A stretch of 64,000 nt of DNA from Siccirubricoccus sp. G192 (lineage in GTDB: Bacteria > Pseudomonadota > Alphaproteobacteria > Acetobacterales > Acetobacteraceae): contig NZ_JAHREN010000001.1 in NCBI RefSeq assembly GCF_019084075.1, forward strand, positions 1,833,501 through 1,897,500. The letters are read 5' to 3'. The first letter of the stretch is position 1, and each line of letters starts with the position of its first letter. Under the pieces are notes generated by a model that had not been told where the DNA came from, ran no database searches, and saw only the letters and a list, made by a program, of their open reading frames with translations. A program made the position numbers and the translations under genes. Below are positions 23,511 to 32,977 of this stretch, piece by piece.

Positions 23511-23933
23511 ATGGCGGACCAGCCCGACGACGACGATGTGGATCTCGGCATCAGCCTGGAGACGGTGGCGACCGTGGTGGACTTGGCGCGGGCCATCCAG
23601 GGCAAGGAGGAAACCGAGCCCGAACAACTTTCCGAGGACGAGAACAGCGAGGCGGCGCTGCTGCAGGATAATCCGGACGACATCACGGATGACGCGCTGC
23701 TGCTGTTCATCAACGAGCTGAACGACGACGAGCAGGCGGCGCTGATCGCCCTCGCCTGGACCGGCCGCGGCGATTACGGCCCGGAGGACTGGGCCGAGGC
23801 GGTGCGCCTGGCCGCCGAGCGGAACGAAGGCCACGACGCCGGCACCTACCTGATGAACATGGACATGCTGGGCGACCTGCTGGCCGAGGGCGTCGCCGCC
23901 TTCGGCCTGTCCATCGAGGATGTGGAGCGCTGA
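23511..23933 (+). CDS. DUF3775 domain protein
   Basis: Acidic 140-residue protein; the C-terminal half (LLLFINELNDDEQAALIALA, WTGRGDYGPEDWAEAVRLA) matches what I remember of DUF3775, a family of unknown function common in Rhodospirillales and Rhizobiales. No signal peptide, no cysteine or catalytic motif. GAGGGGG precedes the ATG. Monocistronic as far as can be seen. Confidence 0.8.
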   Translation: MADQPDDDDVDLGISLETVATVVDLARAIQGKEETEPEQLSEDENSEAALLQDNPDDITDDALLLFINELNDDEQAALIALAWTGRGDYGPEDWAEAVRLAAERNEGHDAGTYLMNMDMLGDLLAEGVAAFGLSIEDVER

Positions 23934-23987
23934 GCCGGCCTCTGGTGCCTGCCGGGCCGCCTGTATCTTGCCGGCCAACCGGGCCGC

Positions 23988-24710
23988 TCAGCCCATGACC
24001 GGCCCCGGGAGGGCGGCGATCTCGCGGATCAGCTTGCGCTTCACCGCATTGCCGAAGCTCTGGAAATCCTCGACCACGATGACGAAGGCGCCGGGGCCGC
24101 CGATCACGCTGTCCCGGTAGTACTCGTCGAGCGGCAGGGGCGGCAGCCGGCCGAAGGTCGGGCGGTCGTTGATGATGGGCAGGCCGTTGATGGTGATGCC
24201 CTCCTCGACCAGCCGGTCGCGCGCCGCCTCGGCCGGGCCGCCGCTGTTGTTCACCCCGTCGCCGGAGACATCCACCACCCGCCGCGTCGCCTCGAAGGGC
24301 GCCTCCGCCAGCACGCCGCGCGAGAAGTCCAGCGCGGCGGAGATCGAGGTCCAGGAGAGCGAGGCGCGCGGTGCCTCCGCCAGCCGCTCGGACCAGGCGG
24401 TGGCATCGGCCTGGCCGCCGATGCGGGTCCAGGGCAGCACCAGGCGCTGGTACTCCGCGCCGGCCCATTCGACATAGGCCAATGCGATGGCGCCGATCAT
24501 GCCGCCGCGGATCGCCTCCACCACCGCGGGGTCGGAGACGGCGGCGCGGTAGCCTTCCCGCTGCAGCCGCGCCTCGTCCTCATCGACCGAGCGGCTGACA
24601 TCCACCGCCAGGACCAGCAGCATGTCCACCGGCTCCTCGGCCCGCGCGGGCCTTGGCCGGGGCAGGATCGCCGCGGCACCGGCCGCGGCCAGCAGGGAGC
24701 GCCGGCGCAT
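23988..24710 (-). CDS. DUF1194 (VWA-like) exported protein
   Basis: A 240-residue protein with a twin-arginine-type leader (MRRRSLLAAAGAAAILPRP) and a von Willebrand A-like fold. The MIDAS motif DVSRS is at about residues 37-41, and further family segments are ALAYVEWAGAEYQ, DVSGDGVNNSGG and GAFVIVVEDFQSFGNAVKRK. DUF1194 proteins are exported proteins of unknown function in alphaproteobacteria. Start at 24710 is set by the signal peptide; the frame is open further upstream. It is convergent with the DUF3775 gene. Confidence 0.87.
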   Translation of the reverse strand: MRRRSLLAAAGAAAILPRPRPARAEEPVDMLLVLAVDVSRSVDEDEARLQREGYRAAVSDPAVVEAIRGGMIGAIALAYVEWAGAEYQRLVLPWTRIGGQADATAWSERLAEAPRASLSWTSISAALDFSRGVLAEAPFEATRRVVDVSGDGVNNSGGPAEAARDRLVEEGITINGLPIINDRPTFGRLPPLPLDEYYRDSVIGGPGAFVIVVEDFQSFGNAVKRKLIREIAALPGPVMG

Positions 24711-24851
24711 GCCAGACCCCTTCGGATTGAACCACCCGAATGCAGCCGGGATGGGGAATGCCGTCGCGGCCATCGGGCGGTTGCAACGCTACGCCTCTTG
24801 GAAGCCTGCCGGGGGCTCCCGGTTCACCGGGAGGCGCAATTTTGCGAAGGG

Positions 24852-26033
24852 TTACAACCCGGACAGGACGGCAGCGGCGACCCGCTCCACCTGTGCCTCC
24901 GTCAGGTAGGGGTGCATGGGCAGGGACAGCACCCGCCCGCACAGCGCCTCGCTGACCGGCAGGGGCGGCGGCCCGCCCGCCAGCGAGCCGGCATGGGCGG
25001 CGGCATAGGCCGGCTGATGGTGCAGCGGCTTCGGGTAGTAGATGGCGGAGGGCACCCCGGCCGCCTGCATCGCCGCCTGCACCCGGGTACGGGAATCGGC
25101 ATCGGGCAGCAGGATGGAATAGATGCCCCAGGCGCTTTCCGCCCCCGCGCGCCCCTGCGGCGCCACCACGGGTTCCCGCAGCCGCTCCGCATACCAGCCG
25201 GCGGCGCGGGCGCGGGCGGCCAGCTCCGCCTCCAGCAGCGGCAGCTTGGCGAGCAGGATGGCGGCCTGGATGCTGTCCAGCCTGCCGTTCATGCCGGTGC
25301 GCAGCACCTCGTAGCGGGACTTGCCCTCGCCATGGGTGCGGAGCGAGCGATACAGCTCGGCCCGCGCCGGGTCGTTGGTGATGATGGCACCGCCATCGCC
25401 GTAGCAGCCGAGCGTCTTGGTCGGGTAGAAGCTGCAGGCCGTGGCATGGGCGAAGCCGCCGAGGCGCCGCCCCTCCAGCCTGGCGCCGAAGGCCTGGGCG
25501 GCGTCGTCCAGGGCGAACATGCCGTGCCGGGCGCAAAGCGCCTCGATCGCCGGCCAATCCGCCGGCAACCCGTAGAGATCGACGCCGATCACGGCGCGCG
25601 GCCGGAGCCGCCCTTCCTTCGCCACCAGCGCGATGCGGCGCTCCAGGTCCGCGAGGTCGAGATTGAAGCTGGCCGGCTCCACATCCACGAAGACCGGCGT
25701 GGCGCCGAGCAGCAGCGGCACCTCGGCGGTGGCGGTATAGGTGAAGGCGGGCAGGAACACCGCATCGCGGGGGCCGATGCCCTCGGCCATCAGGGCGATC
25801 TGCAGGGCATCGGTGCCGGAGGAGACGCCGACGCATTCCGCGGCGCCACAGAAGGCCGCCAGCTTCGCCTCCAGCGCATCCACCTCCGGCCCCTGGATGA
25901 AGCGGCCATGCTCCAGGATGCGGGCGATGCCGGCATCGATCTCGGCCCGGATCAGCGCCTGCTGCGCCTTCATGTCGAAGAAGGCGATGGGGGAGGGGGC
26001 AGGGGTGGGGGCAACGGCGGGGGTGATGCTCAT
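24852..26033 (-). CDS. DegT/DnrJ/EryC1/StrS family sugar aminotransferase
   Basis: PLP-dependent aminotransferase of 393 residues that aminates nucleotide-linked keto-sugars, typically for surface polysaccharide. Features: FFDMKAQQALIRAEIDAGI start, GVSSGTDALQIALMA, LDDAAQAFGA (PLP-binding Asp), and Schiff-base K206 in FYPTKTLGCYGDGG. The family is usually in glycan clusters, but no other glycan gene is adjacent here except possibly none, so the substrate sugar cannot be named. Start at 26033 is supported by homology; an in-frame ATG at 26093 adds a low-complexity leader. Confidence 0.9.
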   Translation of the reverse strand: MSITPAVAPTPAPSPIAFFDMKAQQALIRAEIDAGIARILEHGRFIQGPEVDALEAKLAAFCGAAECVGVSSGTDALQIALMAEGIGPRDAVFLPAFTYTATAEVPLLLGATPVFVDVEPASFNLDLADLERRIALVAKEGRLRPRAVIGVDLYGLPADWPAIEALCARHGMFALDDAAQAFGARLEGRRLGGFAHATACSFYPTKTLGCYGDGGAIITNDPARAELYRSLRTHGEGKSRYEVLRTGMNGRLDSIQAAILLAKLPLLEAELAARARAAGWYAERLREPVVAPQGRAGAESAWGIYSILLPDADSRTRVQAAMQAAGVPSAIYYPKPLHHQPAYAAAHAGSLAGGPPPLPVSEALCGRVLSLPMHPYLTEAQVERVAAAVLSGL

Positions 26034-26132
26034 CCGGGGCCTCGATTGCAGCGGGGGTGGCTTTAGACCCGGGGGCGCGGCGGCGCAAAACACGCCCGAT
26101 GTCGCGGTGCAACATGCGGCGCCCCCGCGGCC

Positions 26133-26841
26133 TCACGCCGGTTCCATCCAGCGGCTGATGCGGCGGCGGCCGGCGCAGAGGCGGAGCAGCCCGGAGAGGC
26201 CCCGCAGGGCGCCGCGTGGCGGGCGCCAGCCGGGGTGGCGGGCCAGGTGATTGAGGACGGCGGGCAGGAGCGGCAGCAGCCTTTCGGACAAATCCGGGTC
26301 GGGCAGCAGCACCGCGGGCGCGGGCAGGGCGGAGTGGAGCCGCAGCCGACGGGCCAGCAGGATGGCGCGCAGCCCCATGACGCGGACCGCGCGGCGGAAG
26401 GCGCAGCAGATGAGATAGGCGAGGTTTCCCAAAGCCGGCGGGCAGGTCGGGCAGGCGACCTCGGCCAGCAGCCGGGCCCAGAGATGGGCGCGGGCCCAGC
26501 GGCGATGGGTGCGGGAGACGGTATCCGGCTTGCCATGCTCGGGCGGCAGTTGCGCCCAGGCGCCGCGGCCGCCGCGCGGGTGCTTGAGCGTCACGGCGCG
26601 AAAGATGGCGTCCAGCCGGGCGCGGGTGTCCTGGGGCGGGCGGCCGGCGCGGCGGGTGAGGCTGAGGCCGCAGCCATGGGCGGCGAGGAAGGGGGCGATG
26701 GCCTGCCATTCGGCATCGGTGAGCGGGGTCCAGGGGCGGGGCGGGGTGCGGCAGCGGATCGGGTCGAGGGAGAGGCGGTGGACCAGGTCGAGCCGGGTGG
26801 GGAAGGCTGGGGGGGAGGAGGCTGGGCATGGGTGGGGGCAT
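26133..26841 (-). CDS. DUF4096 / IS5-type transposase-derived protein (frameshifted)
   Basis: The middle of the protein reads PLTDAEWQAIAPFLA ... RPPQDTRARLDAIFRAV ... THRRWARAHLWARLLAE, the DUF4096 helix-turn-helix region found at the N-terminus of IS5-family transposases. The DDE catalytic part is absent: instead a hydrophobic, arginine/leucine-rich C-terminus (about 100 residues) follows. The open frame upstream of 26815 has no sensible start, but an ATG at 26841 (or 26829) joins it across G7 at 26809-26815, so I place the start there. It is preceded by a promoter-like AT-rich segment. Probably a domesticated or relic transposase fragment acting as a DNA-binding protein. Confidence 0.5.
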
Positions 26842-26860
26842 CCGCGGGGCAGGGATGCGG

Positions 26861-26890
26861 AGAGTAGCAGGAATATATTCCATATTGCAA
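26861..26890 (-). promoter_or_regulatory. candidate promoter of the DUF4096 gene
   Basis: Minus strand: TTGCAA (26890-26885), 18-nt spacer, TACTCT (26866-26861). The segment is strikingly AT-rich for this genome. Confidence 0.4.
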
Positions 26891-27271
26891 GGGGAATGAA
26901 GGCGGCGGGTGGTGCCGTGGCCTGGATTACGACCAGGGCGGATGGCCCGAGACTTCCTCCTGTCGGCAAAGGCTCGCACGCTCTTCCTGCTGGCACCGGC
27001 CGAACCGGGCGCCGCATGGCCTGGCAGCGGCTGCCACGCCTGGGCATCGCGTGTCGCGGGTATGGTCTGGATACTGGCAAGGGGCGACCATCCAGCAGTT
27101 GCGGAGGCGCCTCACAGTGCCTAGGCTGTTACGAAAGTGGCCCTAAACCGGGTTCCACGGGTTTCGTTCCTGTAGTCTTGACAGGATCAGCGCCCATGCC
27201 GAACCGTGACCGGACGGGTCGGTCGAGCCAGGCCCCCCCAGCGATACCAGCGATAAGGGAGGCACGCGGGA
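26891..27271. other. intergenic stretch without recognised gene
   Basis: No convincing coding frame. Contains TTGACA at 27178-27183 without a good -10, an imperfect repeat ACGAAA...TTTCGT (27131-27167), and the ribosome site AAGGGAGG for the next gene. GC is lower than in the flanks, consistent with an acquired segment. Confidence 0.4.
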
Positions 27272-27652
27272 ATGGCGGCTGGCGCTGATATCCAAGGGAG
27301 TCCAACCGATGTGGCGGCATCAGGTAACTCCGCGCAAAACACAGGCACACAGATCTATCACCGCGTTGAAACCCCAACGCAAACAGCCGCGACAGCACGC
27401 AAGCAGGCGCTTTCCGGCGAGGTTTGGGGGCGGCCTGCCCGGGGCAGCGGAATACCATCCGTGAAAGCCTATTTTGGTCCCCTGGTCCCTGGTCAGCGGG
27501 GCATAGAGTTCACCACGCCGGTGCCGCACGACCCGAATTACAGCTATCCTTTCGAGGCGCGCTGGTATTACGGGCATACACCGGGCGTCCAGCTTAACAA
27601 CTACGGCTTCGCGTTCATACCCGCAGTCGTGACAAACAAGCAGGTGCCGTGA
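27272..27652 (+). CDS. hypothetical protein, first of a coupled pair
   Basis: Not recognised. 126 residues, no signal peptide. The first half is polar, Ala/Thr/Gln-rich; the second half is structured-looking, with IPSVKAYFGPLVPGQRGIEF, TTPVPHDPNYSYPFEARWYY and an aromatic, glycine-rich end. GC is clearly lower than in the surrounding genes. AAGGGAGG precedes the ATG. Its TGA overlaps the ATG of the next gene (TGATG), so the two are translated together. The arrangement, a small variable protein followed by a tightly coupled acidic partner, resembles toxin-immunity pairs, but no catalytic motif is visible. Confidence 0.6.
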   Translation: MAAGADIQGSPTDVAASGNSAQNTGTQIYHRVETPTQTAATARKQALSGEVWGRPARGSGIPSVKAYFGPLVPGQRGIEFTTPVPHDPNYSYPFEARWYYGHTPGVQLNNYGFAFIPAVVTNKQVP

Positions 27653-28008
27653 TGATGCGGCCGACCAACCTTGAAGAATTACTGCAAGAGCGGGAGTTCA
27701 TTCCACAGGCTATCTTGCTTCGGCCCATATCCGATTTTGCACGCCGCCTGGATATCCAGGCCACCGAAGGCGACGATGACCTGGATTATTACCAGGGAGT
27801 TGGCCTCCTGCTCGAAGGCACGATTCCTGTAGCGATCATCTGCTATCGTGGTCATCCGCCCAACACATCCACGGTGTATCTCCCATTCGAGATGCGCGAC
27901 CCGAAGCTGATCTCCGCGATCATCGGGATGATCACGAACGCCTTCGACATCCCTGCCGAGGCGGTTTCGTGGCAGCGGTCGAGCAGCGGGGAACACCTGG
28001 CAAGCTAG
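27652..28008 (+). CDS. hypothetical protein, second of a coupled pair
   Basis: Not recognised. 118 acidic residues, no signal peptide or membrane segment: TNLEELLQEREFIPQAILLR, a DDDLDYYQGVGLLLEG segment and PVAIICYRGHPPNTSTVYL, predicting a small alpha/beta domain. The ATG at 27652 overlaps the preceding stop; a GTG at 27649 and ATG at 27655 are also in frame. Size, charge and coupling are compatible with an immunity or antidote protein; this is inference from layout only. Confidence 0.6.
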   Translation: MMRPTNLEELLQEREFIPQAILLRPISDFARRLDIQATEGDDDLDYYQGVGLLLEGTIPVAIICYRGHPPNTSTVYLPFEMRDPKLISAIIGMITNAFDIPAEAVSWQRSSSGEHLAS

Positions 28009-28366
28009 GCGTTTCACTCCACCAGTCCACACGCGACCGCCTTGCCCGCATTCCCTGCGCTCCGCACGGTTCCAACCTTGCACTGGTGCCGCTGTGCCTG
28101 CCGCGTGATCTCCCGCAACACGAACTGCCCCGGCCCTTGCGCCAAAGCGCCTTCGAGTCCGCCCGGGGACATGCGGCCTGCCGGACCATCAGCCGGATGG
28201 AAGCCGGCGTTTGCCAGAGGATCGGCATCCGCCATTCCCGCCGGCTTGCCCCGGCGGCATCCTCGCCCAACCTTCCCTCGCAAGGGCCATCCGCAGCGGG
28301 TAAGGATTATGCCGTTCCGCCCGCCCGGCCCGGGGCCGTGGCACCCGCAACAGCCGCCGAGGAAAC
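28009..28366. other. intergenic stretch, possible minus-strand ORF 28014-28235
   Basis: No gene I can support. On the minus strand an open frame with ATG 28235 and TGA 28014 reads [17 protein letters not shown] ... [17 protein letters not shown], 73 residues, without a ribosome site or known family; it may be a remnant. The plus strand ends with the leader of the thioesterase gene. Confidence 0.25.
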
Positions 28367-28795
28367 ATGCCCGACGCCGCGCCTCCCCCTTTCGACCCCC
28401 TCGCCGCCGGCTGGAAGCGCATGCGCGGGGATGGCTATCCGGCGCTGATCGGCCCCTTCCTGGCCAGGCGCGAGGGCGAGACCTGGCGCTATGGCTTCCT
28501 CGCCGAGCCGCGCCACCTCAATATCGGCGGCGTCGTGCATGGCGGCATGCTGACGAGCTTCGCCGACGACCTGCTCGGCATGACGGTCTGGGAGGCGGCG
28601 GGGCGGCAGGCCTGCACGACGGTGCAGCTCAATACCCAGTTCATCGCCCCGGTCCGGCCGGGAGAATTCGTCGAGGGCCGGGCGGAGGTGCTGCGCCGCA
28701 CCCGCAGCGTGGTCTTCGTCCGCGGCATGCTGGCCGTGGGCGAGCGCACGGTGCTGCATGCCGATGGGGTGTGGAAGATCCTCGGCGCGAACTAA
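28367..28795 (+). CDS. PaaI-family hotdog thioesterase
   Basis: A 142-residue single hotdog-fold thioesterase that hydrolyses acyl- or aryl-CoA. The motif region [20 protein letters not shown] carries the helix start with the catalytic-type Asp/Gly-Gly arrangement of PaaI-like enzymes, followed by [19 protein letters not shown] and the [11 protein letters not shown] strand. Twenty bases separate it from the thiolase gene, so a joint role in acyl-CoA metabolism is likely. GAGGAAAC precedes the ATG. Confidence 0.88.
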   Translation: MPDAAPPPFDPLAAGWKRMRGDGYPALIGPFLARREGETWRYGFLAEPRHLNIGGVVHGGMLTSFADDLLGMTVWEAAGRQACTTVQLNTQFIAPVRPGEFVEGRAEVLRRTRSVVFVRGMLAVGERTVLHADGVWKILGAN

Positions 28796-28815
28796 TAGCA
28801 AGGGAGAAGGCCACC

Positions 28816-30018
28816 ATGCGCTCAGCCGTCATCGTCTCCACCGCGCGCACGCCGATCGGCCGCGCCTATCGCGGCGCCTTCAACGACACCCAGGCCCAGG
28901 CGCTGGGCGGGCATGTCATCGCCGCCGCGGTGCAGCGCGCCGGGCTCGACCCGGCGGAGGTCGAGGATGTCATCCTCGGCGCCGCGCTGCAGCAGGGCAG
29001 CCAGGGCAGCAATTTCGCCAGGCAATGCGCGCTGCGCGCCGGCCTGCCGGATACCGTGCCGGGCATGAGCGTCGATAGGCAATGCTCCTCCGGCCTCATG
29101 GCCATCGCCACCGCCGCGAAGCAGGTGATGGTGGATGGCATGCAGGTGGCGGTGGGCGGCGGGCTGGAATCCATCTCGCTGGTGCAGAACGACAAGATGA
29201 ACCGGCACCGCACCCGCGACCCCTGGCTGGTGGAGCATGTGCCGCAGCTCTACATGTCCATGCTGGAGACCGCCGAGATCGTGGCGGAACGCTACGGCGT
29301 CTCGCGCGAGGCACAGGACGAATACGCGCTGCGCTCGCAGCAGCGCACCGCCGCGGCCCAGGCGGCCGGGCGCTTCGATGCCGAGATCGTGCCCATGCCC
29401 TCCGTCATGGCGGTGGCGGACAAGGCCACCGGCGCCATCTCCCAGAAGCCGGTGACGCTCACCAAGGATGAGGGCAACCGGCCGGAGACGACGCTGGAGG
29501 GCCTTTCCTCCCTCAAGCCGGTGCTGGCCGAGGGGCAGCGCATCCAGCAGGGCCGCTGCATCACCGCCGGCAATGCCTCGCAGCTTTCGGACGGCGCCTC
29601 GGCCGCGGTGCTGATGGAGGAGCAGGAGGCGTCACGCCGCGGCCTACAGCCGCTCGGCATCTATCGCGGCATGGCGGTGGCGGGCTGCGACCCGGCGGAG
29701 ATGGGCATCGGCCCGGTCTTCGCGGTGCCGAAGCTGCTGAAGCAGCACGGGCTGAAGGTCGAGGATATCGACCTCTGGGAGCTGAACGAGGCCTTCGCCT
29801 GCCAGGTGATCTATTGCCGGGACCGGCTCGGCATCCCGGATGACCGGCTGAACGTGGATGGCGGTGCCATCTCCATCGGCCATCCCTATGGCATGAGCGG
29901 CGCGCGCATGACCGGCCATGCGCTGATCGAGGCGAAGCGCCGCAGCGGGCGCTTCGTCGTCGTTACCATGTGCATCGGGGGCGGCCAGGGGGCCGCGGGG
30001 CTCTTCGAGGTCGCCTGA
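28816..30018 (+). CDS. acetyl-CoA acetyltransferase / thiolase
   Basis: Thiolase of 400 residues that condenses or cleaves acyl-CoA units. Catalytic residues are all present: nucleophile C90 in [13 protein letters not shown]356 in [11 protein letters not shown], and C386 in [12 protein letters not shown], plus NEAFACQ. The GHPYG variant (instead of GHPIGASG) marks a degradative or divergent thiolase subgroup. AAGGGAGAAGG lies before the ATG. It is followed by a strong terminator and preceded by the hotdog thioesterase. Whether it serves beta-oxidation or biosynthesis cannot be told. Confidence 0.92.
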   Translation: MRSAVIVSTARTPIGRAYRGAFNDTQAQALGGHVIAAAVQRAGLDPAEVEDVILGAALQQGSQGSNFARQCALRAGLPDTVPGMSVDRQCSSGLMAIATAAKQVMVDGMQVAVGGGLESISLVQNDKMNRHRTRDPWLVEHVPQLYMSMLETAEIVAERYGVSREAQDEYALRSQQRTAAAQAAGRFDAEIVPMPSVMAVADKATGAISQKPVTLTKDEGNRPETTLEGLSSLKPVLAEGQRIQQGRCITAGNASQLSDGASAAVLMEEQEASRRGLQPLGIYRGMAVAGCDPAEMGIGPVFAVPKLLKQHGLKVEDIDLWELNEAFACQVIYCRDRLGIPDDRLNVDGGAISIGHPYGMSGARMTGHALIEAKRRSGRFVVVTMCIGGGQGAAGLFEVA

Positions 30019-30041
30019 ACCGCGCGGCGGGCCACAAGCAA

Positions 30042-30074
30042 AACCCGCTCCGGTGCATCCACCGGAGCGGGGTT
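30042..30074. terminator. terminator after the thiolase gene
   Basis: AACCCGCTCCGGT (30042-30054) pairs with ACCGGAGCGGGGTT (30061-30074) with one bulged G; loop GCATCC. Flanked by AAGCAA and TTCAAG. It serves the plus-strand thiolase and the minus-strand 30100-31595 pair. Confidence 0.75.
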
Positions 30075-30099
30075 CAAGCCAAGGCGATGGCGGCCGGAT

Positions 30100-30243
30100 C
30101 TAGGCCCGGGCGGCGCCCTGCACCTGCCGGGCGCTGATCTCGGCCAGCAGGGTCCAGACCCGGTCGGGGTCCATGCGCACTTCGGGGTCGTTCAATAGCC
30201 GGTCCAACTCGGCCAGCTTGGCCTGGAACTCTCGTTCGGTCAT
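30100..30243 (-). CDS. small acidic hypothetical protein (47 aa)
   Basis: MTEREFQAKLAELDRLLNDP then EVRMDPDRVWTLLAEI: a 47-residue, charged, helical protein with no recognised domain. GAGGA lies six bases before the ATG at 30243, and that ATG overlaps the TGA of the upstream gene (ATGA), which supports it being real. The similarity of LLNDPEVRMDP to release-factor N-termini looks superficial. Confidence 0.65.
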   Translation of the reverse strand: MTEREFQAKLAELDRLLNDPEVRMDPDRVWTLLAEISARQVQGAARA

Positions 30244-31595
30244 CGGGTCCTCGTTCTCGCACCGGGCCGGCCAAGGAAGGGGCCGGCCTTGTAGATCATG
30301 GGAAAGAACGTGGCGAAATCCGGCGGGTTTCCTGGCATTTCCGCGACCGGTCGCGGTTGGCCGGCCCTCATCACATCGAGGAGAGAATGGCCGGCGCCAG
30401 CGCCGGATACCGGGCCGCCGGATGGCCCTGGTTGCGGAAGCGGAGATCCCCCCTCGGCGCCATCCGGCCGCGACGCCCCGAACAATTCCAGCCGCGAGGC
30501 GCAGGAAACCGCCACCACCCGCCGGGCCACCGGCGCGGTGAGGAAGCGGCGCACCGCCCCTTCCAGTTCCAGCCGCTCGCGCAGCGCCTGCCATTCGGTG
30601 CGGTCCACATCCTCCAGCAGGACCGAGAGGATGCCGGGTTCCCGGCCGGAGAGCCGGCGTTCCGCGGCCAGGGCCAGGCGGCGGCAGACCGCGGCGGCGA
30701 TCTCGTTCTCCCGCGTGACGCGGGCGGCCATGACGAAGACGCTGCCGCTGCCGCTATCGGCGGTGACGGCCAGATGCGCCTCCGGCCCGAATTGCGCGCG
30801 CAGCCGGGCAGGGAGGCCGCCCGCCTGATCCTGGGCCTGGGCGCCGGCCAGGATCAGCGGGTCGAGCTTCAGCACCGCCTGGAGGCCGCCGGCATCCTGC
30901 TGCCGCTCCGCCGCCAGCAGCCCGCTGATCCGCTGCTGCAACCCGGCCAATTGGTCGGGGCCGCCGATCCCCTCGGGCAGGGTCATCTTCAGCAGGTAGC
31001 GGCCGGGATGGGCGGCCAGCCAGTTCTGCAATCCCGGATTGATGCGGTCGACCAGCGCGTACCAGTCGCCGCGATGCAGCGGGCGGCCCTCCTCGGCGGA
31101 GACGGTCTCGCAGGCCACCGCGGCGGTGGCGCCGTCCCGCTCCACCAGCAGGTCGTGCGGCGCGCCCTCGGCCAGCCCGGCGAAGCGCACGGCGAAGCCG
31201 CGGCTGCGGAACTGGGCGGCGGTGCGGAGCAGGTGGAACAGCGGGATCAGCGTGCCCTCGCCGGTCAGCCCGGCCAGGATCTCCTGCCGCAGCCTGTCGC
31301 GCGGGATGGGGGGCAGGCTTTCGGCCAGTTGCACCGCCTCCCCGGCGAAGGCGCAGAGCCGGCGTTCGGCCAGGCTGGCGCGGGCCAGGGCCCTGCGGTC
31401 GTCCAGGACCTTGTCGCAGAGCCGGGCGAGGGCGAGTTCCAGCGCATGGCGGTGCTGCGCGGCGCGGCCGCTGAGGGAGCCGGACCGGGCGCGGCTGCCG
31501 AGATCCGCCAGCCGGCCGCGCCAGGCGGATTCGCCGCAGAGCGCGATGAAGGCATCGAGCGCGGCCGCGGAAGGCTGCGGGTCGGCGAAGGGCAT
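30240..31595 (-). CDS. hypothetical protein (451 aa)
   Basis: Not recognised. A 451-residue soluble protein, leucine/alanine/arginine-rich and mostly helical, without signal peptide, membrane segment or P-loop. Segments that may help identification: RQEILAGLTGEGTLIPLFHL, HDLLVERDGATAAVACETVS (which resembles a restriction-fold or DUF strand with conserved E-x-K-like spacing, not certain), and the C-terminal DFATFFPMIYKAGPFLG. It is translationally coupled to the 47-residue gene downstream. The ATG at 31595 was chosen over an upstream in-frame start because the family-like text begins there. Confidence 0.6.
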   Translation of the reverse strand: MPFADPQPSAAALDAFIALCGESAWRGRLADLGSRARSGSLSGRAAQHRHALELALARLCDKVLDDRRALARASLAERRLCAFAGEAVQLAESLPPIPRDRLRQEILAGLTGEGTLIPLFHLLRTAAQFRSRGFAVRFAGLAEGAPHDLLVERDGATAAVACETVSAEEGRPLHRGDWYALVDRINPGLQNWLAAHPGRYLLKMTLPEGIGGPDQLAGLQQRISGLLAAERQQDAGGLQAVLKLDPLILAGAQAQDQAGGLPARLRAQFGPEAHLAVTADSGSGSVFVMAARVTRENEIAAAVCRRLALAAERRLSGREPGILSVLLEDVDRTEWQALRERLELEGAVRRFLTAPVARRVVAVSCASRLELFGASRPDGAEGGSPLPQPGPSGGPVSGAGAGHSLLDVMRAGQPRPVAEMPGNPPDFATFFPMIYKAGPFLGRPGARTRTR

Positions 31596-31730
31596 GGCCT
31601 TCTCTCGTCTTCCTCGTTGCTGCTTCCTAAAGCCGTCCCGTCCGGCGCCGTCAAGTATCGGGCCGGCGCCTTGCATCCCCGGGCCGATTCAGGCCTCCGG
31701 GCCGGGCGGCCCTGCGGCCATCGGGCCGGC

Positions 31731-32837
31731 TCAGTTCCGCGGCAGCCGGGCCTCGCTGGGCGCGTCCGGGTTCTGGGCGCGGTGGCGCAGCAGGTGGTCG
31801 GCCAGGACCAGGGCCAGCATCGCCTCGCCCACCGGCACCGCGCGGATGCCGACGCAGGGGTCGTGACGCCCCTTGGTCAGCACCTCCACCTCCCGGCCCT
31901 GCCGGTCCACCGCCTGGCGCGGCGTCAGGATGGAGGAGGTGGGCTTCACCGCGAAACGCGCGACGATGTCCTGTCCGGTGGAGATGCCGCCCAGCACGCC
32001 GCCGGCATGGTTGGCCGCGAAGGCCACGCGCCCATCCCGGCCCATGCGCATCTCGTCCGCATTGGCCTCGCCGGAGAGGGCGGCGGCGGCGAAACCCTCG
32101 CCGATCTCGACGCCCTTCACCGCATTGATGCCCATCAGCGCCGCGGCGATATCGGCATCGAGCTTGCCATAGACCGGGGCGCCGAGGCCGGGGGGCACGC
32201 CCTCCGCCACCACCTCGATGACGGCGCCGAGCGAGGAGCCGGCTTTCCGCACGGCGAGCAGCCGTTCCTCCCAGCGCGCGGCGGCGACGGGGTCGGGGCA
32301 GAACAACTCGTTGGCCTCGACCGCCGCCCAAGCCCAGCGGGCGCGGTCGATCCGGTCATCGCCCACTTGCACCAGGGCGGCGCGGATGCGGACCTCCGGG
32401 CCGAGCACCTTGCGCGCCACGGCGCCGGCGGCGACGCGCATGGCGGTCTCCCGCGCCGAGGAGCGGCCGCCGCCGCGGTAGTCCCGGATGCCGTATTTCA
32501 GCTCATAGGCCAGGTCGGCATGGCCCGGGCGGAAGCTGTCCTTGATCTCGCCATAGTCGCGCGAGCGCTGGTCCTGGTTCTCGATCTGCAGCGCGATGGG
32601 CGTGCCGGTGGTCAGCCCCTCGAAGACGCCGGAGAGGATGCGCACCTGGTCCGGCTCCTGCCGCTGCGTCACGAAGCGGGACTGGCCGGGGCGGCGGCGG
32701 TCCAGATAGGGCTGGATATCGGCCTCGGTGAGCGCGAGCCGCGGCGGGCAGCCATCCACCACGCAGCCGATGGCGGGCCCATGGCTCTCGCCCCAGGTGG
32801 TGACGCGGAAGAGGTGGCCGAAGGTATTGTGGGACAC
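31731..32837 (-). CDS. aroC: chorismate synthase
   Basis: Converts 5-enolpyruvylshikimate 3-phosphate to chorismate, the last step of the shikimate pathway; needs reduced FMN. The 368-residue protein starts at GTG 32837 with [20 protein letters not shown], the family signature; other signatures are DCVVDG-type [44 protein letters not shown] and [20 protein letters not shown]. Full-length and intact. It stands alone on the minus strand between two unrelated genes. Confidence 0.96.
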   Translation of the reverse strand: MSHNTFGHLFRVTTWGESHGPAIGCVVDGCPPRLALTEADIQPYLDRRRPGQSRFVTQRQEPDQVRILSGVFEGLTTGTPIALQIENQDQRSRDYGEIKDSFRPGHADLAYELKYGIRDYRGGGRSSARETAMRVAAGAVARKVLGPEVRIRAALVQVGDDRIDRARWAWAAVEANELFCPDPVAAARWEERLLAVRKAGSSLGAVIEVVAEGVPPGLGAPVYGKLDADIAAALMGINAVKGVEIGEGFAAAALSGEANADEMRMGRDGRVAFAANHAGGVLGGISTGQDIVARFAVKPTSSILTPRQAVDRQGREVEVLTKGRHDPCVGIRAVPVGEAMLALVLADHLLRHRAQNPDAPSEARLPRN

Positions 32838-32977
32838 GCAAGCCTCAGCAAACCGCGGCAGACTATCCGCTTCCGGGGCATCTGTCACTTTGCGGAAAAC
32901 CGCCCCGCAGTCCCGCCTTGCCGGCACCTCGGCGGTCCGCCTGGCGAACCCGATGCGGCCCGGGACGGCAGGCTGTC

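Noticed and set aside
27120-27200. Insertion-sequence end or attachment site
   Set aside because: Only a short imperfect inverted repeat is visible, with no target duplication or matching partner.
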